Origin: Dyadobacter sp. LHD-138
GTDB taxonomy: Bacteria; Bacteroidota; Bacteroidia; Cytophagales; Spirosomataceae
Direction of reading: 5' to 3'
NCBI RefSeq assembly: GCF_030929615.1
Contig: NZ_JAVFVU010000044.1
Span: 1-58,752, forward strand
DNA length: 58,752 nt
In this document: piece by piece, positions 24,771-33,698 of the stretch
Layout of the letters: every line of letters starts with the position of its first letter
Numbering within the stretch: the stretch's first letter is position 1
Position numbers and translations under genes: made by a program
The notes under the pieces: model-generated
Databases searched by the model: none
Told to the model about the DNA's origin: nothing
Seen by the model: the letters and a program-made list of their open reading frames with translations, nothing else

Positions 24771-25970
24771 ATGAAAAAAATCACATTATTTTTTGCAGCA
24801 ATGGTTGCCTTGGGAGCCGCTTTTGTAGGCTGTAAAGATAGCGACGGTGTCGGCCCCGTTACCGTTGGGTACCAGATCACGGTGAAGTATCCGGGCGCAT
24901 ATAAGGACAAAGTAGCCGTCAATGCAGAAGTAACCTTAACAAACGCTGTTACGGGTTCAACTACAAAGGTGAGCACGAGCGAAACCGGTGTTGCCAATTT
25001 CGTTGATATTTTACCAGGAACATATCAGGTTTCGGTAAAGAAGGATTTGACAGCTGCGGAATCAGTGGTACAAACAGGGATTGAGTCGGAAGTTTATCTG
25101 AATGCCGCGCTCATCAACCATACCATTCAGGCATCGGGTGCCACGGAGATACAATTGATCGGCAGCAAAGTAGGTGGTTTGGTCTTCAAAGAGATCTATT
25201 TTACCGGATCCCCTGATTTCTACTTTTACGATCAGTTTTATGAGATTTACAACAACTCAACCGACACCTTGTTTGCCGACAGTTTATGTATTGGTGACGT
25301 GGCGGGGAATCCCTGGCTCTCATCAGCGTCGAAACCTAGTGGCTTTCAGAATGATAAAGACTATACCTATCTGCAAAATGTATGGATGATTCCCGGTACA
25401 GGCAAAAGTGTTCCTGTGGCACCCGGAAAGTCAATTATTGTAGCTGAAACGGGTATAAACCATAAAACTGATCCATTGGGTAATCCTCAGTCGCCAGTAA
25501 ATCTTGGTAAAGGAACTGCCGATTTTGAAAGCTATGTAGCCACCAGTAACCGGGATATTGACAATCCGGACGTACCCAATCTGGTTCAGATCTATTGGGG
25601 GGCGGGCACGCTGTTCGACTGGCTTACACCCGTGGTTGGTCCAAGTATGGTTATTTTCAAACATAAGGCCCCGGCATCTCTGGCACTTGTAACAGAACCT
25701 AACAGCACTTCCACCAAAAAGTATGTACAGGTTCCGGTAGCTTCTGTAATCGATGCCGTTGATATTTTAGCCAACGAAGGTGCAGGTGCTTTCAAACGTT
25801 TGCCATCTGCTCTTGACGCTGGTTTTAAATATTGCACAGGTACTTACAACAAAGAATCGGTACGTAGAAAAGTAAAAACAACGCTGAACGGAAGACGCGT
25901 TTTGCAGGATTCTAATAACAGTACCAATGATTTTGAAGTAATAGCAACACCAACTCCGAAAGGCTGGTAA
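24771..25970 (+). CDS. DUF4876-type lipoprotein
   Basis: A 399-aa lipoprotein with signal peptide and lipobox AFVGC (Cys22). A carboxypeptidase-regulatory-like Ig fold follows (about residues 38-105), then a region of DUF4876 character with KVGGLVFKEIYFTGSP and YEIYNNSTDTLFADSLC, which resembles a lamin-tail fold. Proteins of this kind sit next to TonB-dependent receptors in Bacteroidota and may capture substrate at the outer membrane, as SusD does elsewhere; that role is inferred. The gene is 100 bp past the receptor, separated by a palindromic repeat, and is followed by a long hairpin before the barrel gene. Confidence 0.8.
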   Translation: MKKITLFFAAMVALGAAFVGCKDSDGVGPVTVGYQITVKYPGAYKDKVAVNAEVTLTNAVTGSTTKVSTSETGVANFVDILPGTYQVSVKKDLTAAESVVQTGIESEVYLNAALINHTIQASGATEIQLIGSKVGGLVFKEIYFTGSPDFYFYDQFYEIYNNSTDTLFADSLCIGDVAGNPWLSSASKPSGFQNDKDYTYLQNVWMIPGTGKSVPVAPGKSIIVAETGINHKTDPLGNPQSPVNLGKGTADFESYVATSNRDIDNPDVPNLVQIYWGAGTLFDWLTPVVGPSMVIFKHKAPASLALVTEPNSTSTKKYVQVPVASVIDAVDILANEGAGAFKRLPSALDAGFKYCTGTYNKESVRRKVKTTLNGRRVLQDSNNSTNDFEVIATPTPKGW

Positions 25971-25985
25971 CACACTTTTTTTAAC

Positions 25986-26019
25986 AACCACCCGGTTCAA
26001 TTGTTTGAATCGGGTGGTT
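25986..26019 (+). terminator. Long hairpin between the lipoprotein and barrel genes
   Basis: A 15-bp stem (25986-26000 with 26005-26019, one G-T wobble) around loop ttgt, preceded by a T-run and followed by only a weak T stretch. It ends 10 bases before the barrel ATG. It can work as a partial terminator, as an mRNA-stabilising stem for the upstream genes, or as an initiation block for the barrel gene. Confidence 0.65.
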
Positions 26020-26029
26020 ATTTCATACA

Positions 26030-27625
26030 ATGCGAATCAATCTTTTTGTTATCATTCAGTTTTTAATTACCGTGAGTGCGGTGGCTCAGCCCGCAATGAA
26101 AAGTGATACGGTAACGGATTTGTCACTGAAATGGCAAAATCTTTCGTTGAAAAATCCATGGTTGTTGACCGCAAATGCAGCGGGGTTAAAAGGCGGTGCT
26201 GTCCCTGCGATTGGCACTACGTTTGTTGGTACTTATCAGGAGGTAGGTGATTTCAGGCGTCCGCAGGAAGCATCTTCCAAAAGCTATTATACCTTTCATT
26301 CTGAGCGCTATCAGCCCGTAAAAAAGGGTGTTTTTTATGGGAGTTTTCGATTTGAACAACAAAAGGAAAATGGCATTCATTGGAATGATTTGCTGGATCC
26401 ATATCGGGGAACACCGTACATACTGGCCGATTCACTGGGCGGTGACTGGAAGAAACAGGTTTATAAATTGAACCTGAAAGCGGCTTCTGCCCAAATTGCA
26501 GACCGACTTGCGTTGGGTGCCGGGTTGGTATACAATCTTTCGACAGGAGCGCGTCAGAACGATCCGCGTCCGCTCAATTATGTGAACGAGCTCGATTTCA
26601 AGCCATCATTATTATTTGAAATTAACAAAAAGCATTCTGCCGGACTTACCGGAACGTATGGTTTTTACAAGGAAGAAGTAAGTCTGATGAACAATAAGAG
26701 CGAATTACTGCAAAAGGTCTTTAAACTAAAAGGCCTTGCCGTGCACGATGCGCCAGCATTATTTTCTAACTCTTTCACCAGACTTTATGACGGCAAGAAA
26801 AAGGGTGCTGACGTCCAGTATGCCTGGTCACAATCCGGAAGTTCGGATTTAAAATGGCTTACCTCGCTTGGGTGGGAAGACTATTCCGAAGATGTTCGTG
26901 ATGGTGTTACCAAGCCAACCAATGGGGGGAAATTCAACCAAACTACCTATCATTTAACGAGTACATTGCAGCGTTCCAATTCCGGGTGGATGCAGCAATT
27001 ACAAATCTCATTCCTGAAAAAGGAGGGAAAAGGAAGGGAATATCACCAAACGTATGATCCGGTTTCTACCGTGTGGATTACCACATTTGAGGCCATTTTT
27101 TATACTTCGGAAGCTACCCGGGCCGATATATCGTGGGAATTGGTAAAGCAGGCTGAATATGATGGATTCAATTGGAAAGTAAAAGCATCGGCTGGCTACA
27201 ACAAATACGGTGCTCAGTACCTATACACAGCTCCCGTTTCTCAGAATTTGGAAACCGCAAATATGCGTTTGGACGGACAGAAAGCCTGGTCTTTGAAATC
27301 CCGTAATAGTATTCTTTTATCCATTAATGCGGGATATCAGTTTCCATTGACTAACGGACTGGACTATACATTGAAACAAGGATCTGCCAATCAGGCGATC
27401 AACAAAATATTACTGCCCGATCATGCCTATCTGGCTGCTTCTGCCGTGAAGGCGGGGCTTGCTATACAGTATACATTTGCTTCAAACAAGCCTGATGCAA
27501 AGTTTCATAATCAGTTTTATATAAAGGGATCAGGGGAGATAGCGGCAATTCAAAAGAGTGAAACTGCTTATAAACAAACGGGTAACCGACAAAATTTCGC
27601 GCTCACGATTGGCGCATTTTATTGA
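26030..27625 (+). CDS. DUF6850-type outer-membrane beta-barrel protein
   Basis: A 531-aa exported protein with a signal peptide ending near AVAQP (residue 20). The rest alternates amphipathic strands with aromatic residues at strand ends (for example GVFYGSFRFEQQKENGIHWN) and finishes in FALTIGAFY, a C-terminal aromatic residue typical of barrels. The pattern WQNLSLKNPWLLTANAAGL after the signal peptide is characteristic of the DUF6850 family that accompanies DUF4876 lipoproteins and TonB-dependent receptors. Its function is not known; a channel or receptor accessory role is inferred. The next gene follows after only 10 bp. Confidence 0.8.
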   Translation: MRINLFVIIQFLITVSAVAQPAMKSDTVTDLSLKWQNLSLKNPWLLTANAAGLKGGAVPAIGTTFVGTYQEVGDFRRPQEASSKSYYTFHSERYQPVKKGVFYGSFRFEQQKENGIHWNDLLDPYRGTPYILADSLGGDWKKQVYKLNLKAASAQIADRLALGAGLVYNLSTGARQNDPRPLNYVNELDFKPSLLFEINKKHSAGLTGTYGFYKEEVSLMNNKSELLQKVFKLKGLAVHDAPALFSNSFTRLYDGKKKGADVQYAWSQSGSSDLKWLTSLGWEDYSEDVRDGVTKPTNGGKFNQTTYHLTSTLQRSNSGWMQQLQISFLKKEGKGREYHQTYDPVSTVWITTFEAIFYTSEATRADISWELVKQAEYDGFNWKVKASAGYNKYGAQYLYTAPVSQNLETANMRLDGQKAWSLKSRNSILLSINAGYQFPLTNGLDYTLKQGSANQAINKILLPDHAYLAASAVKAGLAIQYTFASNKPDAKFHNQFYIKGSGEIAAIQKSETAYKQTGNRQNFALTIGAFY

Positions 27626-27635
27626 TTTAATACAA

Positions 27636-29852
27636 ATGAAAAAATACATTATTTCGCTCGTTTTCTTGTTGTTTTGTATGGAGTCCAGGGCTCAAATGGC
27701 TATACAAGCTCCTGTAAAACGTCATGCTTCGGCCGTTGCCATAATCATTGATCAGGAAACCTACCAGCAAGTTGAAAAGGAAGTGCTTGCTTACAGGGAT
27801 ATGCTGGAAACCAAGGAAAATTTATCGGCCTACATTGTGAGTTCGCAATGGCAAAAACCGGAAGAGGTGCAAGCTGTTATCAAAAAAATTGCCGGGCAAA
27901 ATATTCCTCTTGAAGGTACTGTTTTGATTGGGAAAATACCGGTTGCACTCATCCGGAAAGCGCAGCATCTGGCTACTGCTTTCAAAATGGATGAAGTGGC
28001 CTACCCCTTCGAGGAATCGTCCATTGCATCGGATCGCTTTTACGATGATTTTGATCTGTCTTTCCGGTTTATGAAACAGGACGAAAAACAGCCACTCTGG
28101 TATTATTATGAGCTGAAAGAAAACTCGTCACAGATTATTCGCTCCGATATTTATTCCGCCCGTATCATGTCTCATGAAAAGGGTGTAAAACAGTATCAGG
28201 AGATCGCTGCATTTCTTAAAAAAGCGGTGGAGGCCAGAAATGAGAGAAATCCGCTGGATAAACTGCTGTCGTTTGCTGGCCATGGGTATGTGTCAGAGTC
28301 TCTTACGGCCTGGGTTGATGACCGTTCGCTCCTTAACGAAATATTTCCAAAAGCGTTTGTGAAGCCATCCAACAACCGGTTTTTGAACCATCGGATGGAG
28401 AACAATATCAAATTTACATTGTTCAGTGAATTACAGCGTCCAGGCCTGGATCTGGCGTTAATTTCGACGCATGGAGATACAGACAAACAATACATCAATG
28501 GGAATGAGGTAGCGACTGGTTTCCGTTCCTCCTATGAAAACGTTCGTTTTTCACTTCGTAATACCTTACGTGACGGTGTTGCCAAAGGTAAAAAAAAGGA
28601 GGATATTCTTAAAGACTATACCACGAAGTATGGCGTTCCGGAAGCCTGGTTTGAAGGGATATTAGGGAATGATTCGTTGCAAAGAGTGGACTCCGTTCGG
28701 TTGGCCAATGTGGATATTGTTCCTTCGGAAATTGTCGATCTGTCACCTCAGACGCGGCTTTTGCTGTTGGATGCCTGCTACAACGGGTCGTTTCATCAGG
28801 CAGGAAATGTGGCCGGAGCTTATCTGTTCAGTAAAGGAAATACACTTGCCGTGAACGGTAATTCTGTCAGTGTTTTGCAGGATAAATGGCTATTGGAACA
28901 TGCCGGTCTTTTGGACAGTGGCGTACGGATAGGAAACTGGAATAAACTGATTAATACTTTGGAATCGCACTTGATAGGCGACCCCACTTATCATTTTGCG
29001 TCGGGCGAAAGTCGTGTAGATGTAAACAAATTGCTGATTCCCGGAAGAACATCTGCGGAGAAATGGGCAGGCTTATTAAAGGAGAAGAATCCGGGTTTGC
29101 AGTCACTGGCACTCACCATGCTGGCGGAATCTCATTATCCTGAGATGAATGAAATTTTACTCAATTCCTTCCTTTCCTCTCCGTACAGAAGTGTGCGCAT
29201 GCAATGCCTGATTTTGCTTTCCCGTGCGGATTCTGAACAATATAAAACAGCGCTGGAAATGGCGATGCATGATGAATATGAATTGGTGAGGCGGAAGGCA
29301 GCGACCTGGATGGGCTATTCGGGAGACAACCGGTTTATTTCCACTTTGGTGGCCGCGGCCATCAGTCAGCCTAACGACGACCGAGTGATGTTCAATCTCA
29401 ATATGTCGCTTAGCTTGATGGATTGGGATAAAATTTCGGAAATTATTAAGGAACAGGTTGGTACAGACAACCACTTTTTTAATAAGGAAGAAAAACTCCA
29501 GACCTGGCTGCACAAGATAAAAGGAAACAAAGCTTTTGCGGAAAGTTATTTCAAACATGTTAAAAACAAAGAGGACAAGACTGAAAAGAGAATTCAGAAC
29601 GCCAGAATTTACAGGAATTATTACTACCACACCTTTGTGCCGGAGCTGGTTGCTATGGCGGAGGATCAGTCGGAGGATGTTTTATTTAGAAAAGGACTTC
29701 TTGAAGCGCTGGGCTGGTTTTCGATTTCATATAAAAAAAGCGAAATTATGGCAGCTTGCACGCGTATCATCAACGACAAAACCAACGATGAAGCCGTTGT
29801 TCTTGAAGCCTCACAAACTTTGCTGCGCCTTCAACAGTGGAGATTACCATGA
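27636..29852 (+). CDS. Secreted C25-like caspase-fold peptidase with HEAT-like repeats (paralogue A)
   Basis: A 738-aa exported protein. The start at 27636 gives a clean signal peptide ending ESRAQ; an earlier in-frame ATG would add 26 residues ahead of it. The N-terminal 480 residues resemble a gingipain-type caspase fold: VLIGKIPVALIRK, SDRFYDDFD, putative catalytic His279 in ISTHGDT and Cys381 in LDACYNGSF, then ESHLIGDPTYHF. Residues about 500-735 form HEAT-like helical repeats (SVRMQCLILLSRA, ELVRRKAATWMGYSG), often protein-binding scaffolds. No T9SS tail is visible, so it is likely periplasmic or exported otherwise. Close paralogue of the 745-aa protein at 30837. Peptidase activity is inferred from the His/Cys dyad; the substrate is unknown. 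Confidence 0.75.
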   Translation: MKKYIISLVFLLFCMESRAQMAIQAPVKRHASAVAIIIDQETYQQVEKEVLAYRDMLETKENLSAYIVSSQWQKPEEVQAVIKKIAGQNIPLEGTVLIGKIPVALIRKAQHLATAFKMDEVAYPFEESSIASDRFYDDFDLSFRFMKQDEKQPLWYYYELKENSSQIIRSDIYSARIMSHEKGVKQYQEIAAFLKKAVEARNERNPLDKLLSFAGHGYVSESLTAWVDDRSLLNEIFPKAFVKPSNNRFLNHRMENNIKFTLFSELQRPGLDLALISTHGDTDKQYINGNEVATGFRSSYENVRFSLRNTLRDGVAKGKKKEDILKDYTTKYGVPEAWFEGILGNDSLQRVDSVRLANVDIVPSEIVDLSPQTRLLLLDACYNGSFHQAGNVAGAYLFSKGNTLAVNGNSVSVLQDKWLLEHAGLLDSGVRIGNWNKLINTLESHLIGDPTYHFASGESRVDVNKLLIPGRTSAEKWAGLLKEKNPGLQSLALTMLAESHYPEMNEILLNSFLSSPYRSVRMQCLILLSRADSEQYKTALEMAMHDEYELVRRKAATWMGYSGDNRFISTLVAAAISQPNDDRVMFNLNMSLSLMDWDKISEIIKEQVGTDNHFFNKEEKLQTWLHKIKGNKAFAESYFKHVKNKEDKTEKRIQNARIYRNYYYHTFVPELVAMAEDQSEDVLFRKGLLEALGWFSISYKKSEIMAACTRIINDKTNDEAVVLEASQTLLRLQQWRLP

Positions 29853-30060
29853 CGGCAGTCGGCTAGGGCCTTGACTGTCAGGTTAAGTAACTATTTTTTT
29901 GCGCAAACAAGCTCGTGCTTTGGCGATCGGTCAGGCGGTAGAAGATCGGAAAATGAATTTATATTATTGAAAATGAGCATGTTATAAGTATGTCCATAAC
30001 AACCGGGTAGCGATGTTTTAGCTGGGTGGCCGATTGCCGTTAGCCGACCACCGATAGCCA
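29853..30060. repeat. Intergenic heptamer-type repeats (copies 2 and 3)
   Basis: Directly after the stop codon is a run gcagtcg-gctaggg-ccttgac-tgtcagg (about 29855-29882), and at about 30021-30060 a second run gccgatt-gccgtta-gccgacc-accgata-gcc. Both keep a seven-base period and can pair within themselves. The AT-rich DNA between them shows nothing else. Confidence 0.55.
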
Positions 30061-30090
30061 CTTATTTATTTACGTTTTAATCAAAGTCAC

Positions 30091-30699
30091 ATGAAAAGGA
30101 ATTTAGTATTATCAGGATTAGTAGCACTGTTTACTGGAAGCAGCGAGCTTATTGCACAAGATATTTTACCAGCGGAATTACAGATAAAAATGGCCTTGCA
30201 GGCAGCACCGGCTGACAAAAAGGACAGCGCCATGGTTTATGGATATTCCAGTGCAGGGCAATTCGTGATCCTAAGAAAAGGACTGAACGATATGGTGTGC
30301 CTGGCCGACAATCCTAAACAAAAGGGGGTTTATATCAATTGTTATTTCAAGGAGCTGGAACCTTTTATGGCGAGAGGAAGAGAATTGAATGCGGAACGAA
30401 AAACGTATAAACAGAAGATGGACACCCGCGAACTCGATGTTAAAAACGGAAAGGTATTGATGCCCAAACAGCCAACCACACTGTTTGCTTACTGGGGAAG
30501 TGACGAGGCATTGAATACGGAAACCGGAGAATTGAAAGATGCTCAGCGGCGCTATGTTGTATACATCCCGTTTGCTACTTCCAAAACCACCGGTTTACCC
30601 AACAAGCCGGATGTGCCCGGGATGCCCTGGATCATGGATGAAGGCACGCACAAAGCGCATATCATGATCAATCCGGCAAACATGCTTCATAAGCACTGA
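30091..30699 (+). CDS. Small secreted protein of unknown function
   Basis: A 202-aa protein with a signal peptide ending near LIAQD (residue 23). The mature part begins with helical sequence (AELQIKMALQAAPADKKDSA) and continues with strand-rich sequence including GYSSAGQFVILRKGLNDMVCLADNP. A Cys pair (Cys70 and Cys84 approximately) might form a disulfide. I recognise no family with confidence. It sits between the two paralogous C25-like proteins and is flanked on both sides by heptamer-type repeats; the upstream gap is 238 bp, so it may have its own promoter. It could be a substrate, inhibitor or partner of the peptidases. Confidence 0.75.
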   Translation: MKRNLVLSGLVALFTGSSELIAQDILPAELQIKMALQAAPADKKDSAMVYGYSSAGQFVILRKGLNDMVCLADNPKQKGVYINCYFKELEPFMARGRELNAERKTYKQKMDTRELDVKNGKVLMPKQPTTLFAYWGSDEALNTETGELKDAQRRYVVYIPFATSKTTGLPNKPDVPGMPWIMDEGTHKAHIMINPANMLHKH

Positions 30700-30719
30700 G
30701 GTAAATAACGAGTTCTTTT

Positions 30720-30797
30720 GCCATCGGCAGTCGGCTGGGCGCCCCCGGCTGTCAGGCCAACTCCGGTAACGGTGTTTTGGCCGATTGCCGACAGCCC
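30720..30797. repeat. Intergenic heptamer-type repeat forming a large hairpin (copy 4)
   Basis: Left part gccatcg-gcagtcg-gctgggc-gcccccg-gctgtca and right part gccgatt-gccgaca-gcc keep the seven-base period. The segment ggcagtcggc near 30726 pairs with gccgattgcc near 30780 with one G-T wobble, so the whole unit can fold into a long hairpin between the 202-aa and 745-aa genes. Confidence 0.6.
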
Positions 30798-30836
30798 TAC
30801 AATATAGTTTGTGATAAATTTTATAGCATCCTTAAA

Positions 30837-33074
30837 ATGAAAAAAAGATATTATTTGGCTCTGTGCGGTATGACGCTTTCCGTGGCGTCTGTTGCACAGA
30901 AAATAGAGGAACCTGTTTCTACGGGTTATAAGACTTCCTTTGCGATTGTTGTAGATGACATCACTTATGAAAAGGCTCAAAAGGAGATCCAGGATTATCG
31001 TGCTTCCCTTGAAAAACGCGGCCTGGGTACCTACATCGTAAGCCATAAATGGAAAAATCCTGATGAGATAAAAGCCATCCTGCAAAATTTGCATCATAGA
31101 AAGCCACGGCTCGAAGGCGTGGTGCTTGTCGGGGATATTCCTATTCCGATGATTCGGGATGCACAACACCTTACATCGGTTTTCAAAATGGATCAGCGTA
31201 TCGCCTGGCAAAAATCTTCGGTACCGTCCGATCGGTTTTACGACGATTTCGATCTCAAATTTAATTTTCTAAAACAGGATTCCCTTAAAACCAACCTGTT
31301 TTATTACAGCCTCAATTCGGCATCTCCGCAGGAGATCATCATGGATATTTATTCGGCACGGATTAAGCCTCCGGCAATCGCCGGAAAGGACCAGTATCAG
31401 CAGATTAAGGATTATCTGGTAAAGGCAGTTGCACAAAGCAAGCAACATGTAAAGTTGGATAATGCCCTGTTTTTTAGCGGATATGGTTATCATTCCGAAT
31501 CTTTGAATGCTCTGGGTGGAGAGCACATTGCTCTTAAAGAACAGTTTCCGGGGCTATTCAGACCGGGTAGTGTTACCAAGTTTATGAATTTCAGAATGGC
31601 CCGGTTTATGAAATTTCCGTTGCTGTCGGAATTGAATCGCGAGGACCTGGATCTTGCCGTTTTTCATGGGCATGGAGATGACGAAACCCAGCTGATCAAC
31701 GGTTATCCCTATGCGAGTAATCCTCAGCCTTCCATCGACAATGTGAAGCTGTACTTGCGAAGCAAGGTACAAGCGGCAGATAAAAAGAAACAAAATGTGC
31801 AGGAATTAAAACAAGGGTTTGTAGAAAAATGGGGTGTTCCTATGGCCTGGATGGAGGATGCCTTGGTGGATTCGGTGCTGGTGGCCGATTCCTTGTTTAA
31901 TGCAAGCAGGGATATAAGCATTGCGGATATAAAGGCCACAAGACCAAATACAAGATTTATGATGATGGATGCCTGCGACAATGGTTCCTTTGAAGAAGAG
32001 GATTACATAGCGGGTCACTACGTGTTTGGAAGCGGAAAAAATGTGTTGGTCATGGCCAATAGTGTTGGCGTTTTGCAGGATCAATGGGCTACTGAAATGC
32101 TGGGACTGGTACAGTACGGGGTACGTTTCGGTAACTGGCTCAAAGAAGTAGCCTACCTGGAGACCCATTTATTCGGAGATCCGGCCTTCACTTTTGAAGG
32201 AAATCAGGGCGCTGATCTGAATAATATGATGGTAAATGAAGCAGAGCGCGCTGCTACCTGGGAAAAGTTATTGTCTCATAAAAGTCCGGATGTGCAGTCA
32301 CTTGCTTTGGCGCATCTTTACAGGATCAGAGGAAATGTAGTGTCAGGGTTGCTGAAAGAGACCTATTTTAGTTCGGATTATGGAACAACCCGGTTGGAAT
32401 GCCTGAAATTATTGAACAAACAGAATAATACTGATTATCAAACGGTTTTGGCGGCGGCAGTGAATGACCCTTATGAACTGATAAGGAGATTGGCGGTAAC
32501 GATGATAGGCCATTCGGGTGACGACAAGCTGGTGCCGACCCTGGTAAGTGCGATGCTCAGTGAGGTCAAATCAGAAAGAGTTTCGTATAATATCAGGAGT
32601 TCATTGGACAAAATGAATGGGGATGTAGTGATAGCTGAGACCAACAGACAAATTAAAGAAACTCCTTACCTGACCGACGGGAACGAAATCCGGGAAAGTG
32701 TAACGACTTCGGCAAACAATACGAAGCGCAAACTTGAAAAGGACTATGGAAGCGAGGCTTTTGCTAAGAAAACGGACAAGGAGAAAATGGCAAATTTAGG
32801 AACCCTTCGTGCCTATAATTACAATGCGGTAGTGCCCGAGATAGTGAAAATAACAGCCGACAAAAAGGAAAGTCTGGCAGTGCGGATGGTTGCACTTGAA
32901 GCCCTTAGTTGGTTTAAATACGCATATAATTCTTCTCTTGTAAAGGATTTGTGTGATACGTTATTGAAGGAAAGGGATAATGATCCAGCTTTAACAGAGC
33001 AAGCACTTAAAACGCAAAAAATCATCAATTCGGTTAACAGTGTTTCCTCCGTTTCAGCAAGTAAGGATCTGTGA
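30837..33074 (+). CDS. Secreted C25-like caspase-fold peptidase with HEAT-like repeats (paralogue B)
   Basis: A 745-aa paralogue of the 738-aa protein, matching it along its whole length: VVLVGDIPIPMIRD, SDRFYDDFD, HGHGDD with the putative catalytic His279, MDACDNGSF with Cys380, ETHLFGDPAFTF, then HEAT-like repeats from about residue 500 with LIRRLAVTMIGHSGDDK. Catalytic spacing is the same in both copies within one residue, arguing that both are active. The start at 30837 gives the signal peptide ending SVAQK; an upstream in-frame ATG is less likely. No T9SS tail is seen. It is the last structural gene before the ECF sigma factor. Substrate unknown. Confidence 0.75.
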   Translation: MKKRYYLALCGMTLSVASVAQKIEEPVSTGYKTSFAIVVDDITYEKAQKEIQDYRASLEKRGLGTYIVSHKWKNPDEIKAILQNLHHRKPRLEGVVLVGDIPIPMIRDAQHLTSVFKMDQRIAWQKSSVPSDRFYDDFDLKFNFLKQDSLKTNLFYYSLNSASPQEIIMDIYSARIKPPAIAGKDQYQQIKDYLVKAVAQSKQHVKLDNALFFSGYGYHSESLNALGGEHIALKEQFPGLFRPGSVTKFMNFRMARFMKFPLLSELNREDLDLAVFHGHGDDETQLINGYPYASNPQPSIDNVKLYLRSKVQAADKKKQNVQELKQGFVEKWGVPMAWMEDALVDSVLVADSLFNASRDISIADIKATRPNTRFMMMDACDNGSFEEEDYIAGHYVFGSGKNVLVMANSVGVLQDQWATEMLGLVQYGVRFGNWLKEVAYLETHLFGDPAFTFEGNQGADLNNMMVNEAERAATWEKLLSHKSPDVQSLALAHLYRIRGNVVSGLLKETYFSSDYGTTRLECLKLLNKQNNTDYQTVLAAAVNDPYELIRRLAVTMIGHSGDDKLVPTLVSAMLSEVKSERVSYNIRSSLDKMNGDVVIAETNRQIKETPYLTDGNEIRESVTTSANNTKRKLEKDYGSEAFAKKTDKEKMANLGTLRAYNYNAVVPEIVKITADKKESLAVRMVALEALSWFKYAYNSSLVKDLCDTLLKERDNDPALTEQALKTQKIINSVNSVSSVSASKDL

Positions 33075-33121
33075 AAAGGATAGGTAATGAGTTATTTATT
33101 TTTAATTAGTATAAATAATAT

Positions 33122-33129
33122 TAAATTTG
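33122..33129 (+). promoter_or_regulatory. Possible Bacteroidota -7 element for the sigma gene
   Basis: TAAATTTG matches the Bacteroidota -7 consensus TAnnTTTG. It is 42 bases before the ATG at 33171. The upstream -33 partner (TTTG) is not well conserved, so this is a suggestion only. Confidence 0.35.
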
Positions 33130-33170
33130 AATAATTAACTGCCTATCTGCAGTTAGGGTTGAAGATTTTT

Positions 33171-33698
33171 ATGGAAGATATAGATAACCGGTGGGCTTTA
33201 TTGAAAGCCGGAGATAAGGAAAGTTTTGAGTTTGTATACAATCAGTATTATGCTGATCTGGTGAGTTATGCTGGCAGATTTGGGAATGATCCCAATTTTA
33301 CTGATGAATGCATTCAGGATCTTTTTGTGAAAATCTGGCAAAACAGAGCAGGACTGGGTTACCCGGATTCGATCAAGTTTTATCTTTTCAAAGCGTTAAA
33401 ACATATTGTCTACAACAAAAAAAATGTCAGTAGTAAGGAAGTACATATCGGTTTACTGGCCGATTTTTCCGACTTCGATATTTCGAGCCAGGAAACAACT
33501 GAACATGCACTGGCCGAGGAAGTCAGCAGATTATTGACCAGTTTGACGGATCGCCAGCGAGAAGCCATTTATTTATTTTATTATCAGGATTTCGGCTACA
33601 AAGAAATAGCCGAAATCCTTCATATTAACGTCAGTGGAGCCTATAAGCTGATTTACCGAGCACTGGATGTACTTAAATCCGGGGTTAGTTTGAAGTAG
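33171..33698 (+). CDS. ECF-type RNA polymerase sigma factor
   Basis: A 175-aa sigma-70 family protein of the extracytoplasmic-function group. Region 2 is seen in YNQYYADLVSYAGRF and CIQDLFVKIWQNR (about residues 25-60), and region 4 in LTDRQREAIYLFYYQDFGYK followed by EIAEILHINVSGAYKLIYRA (about residues 125-168). The ATG at 33171 is preferred over an in-frame TTG four codons upstream. No anti-sigma gene follows. The only FecR-type partner in the window is at 20565, at the opposite end of the same-strand locus, so the pair may bracket the operon they control. Alternatively this sigma factor serves an unlinked FecR. Confidence 0.9.
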   Translation: MEDIDNRWALLKAGDKESFEFVYNQYYADLVSYAGRFGNDPNFTDECIQDLFVKIWQNRAGLGYPDSIKFYLFKALKHIVYNKKNVSSKEVHIGLLADFSDFDISSQETTEHALAEEVSRLLTSLTDRQREAIYLFYYQDFGYKEIAEILHINVSGAYKLIYRALDVLKSGVSLK

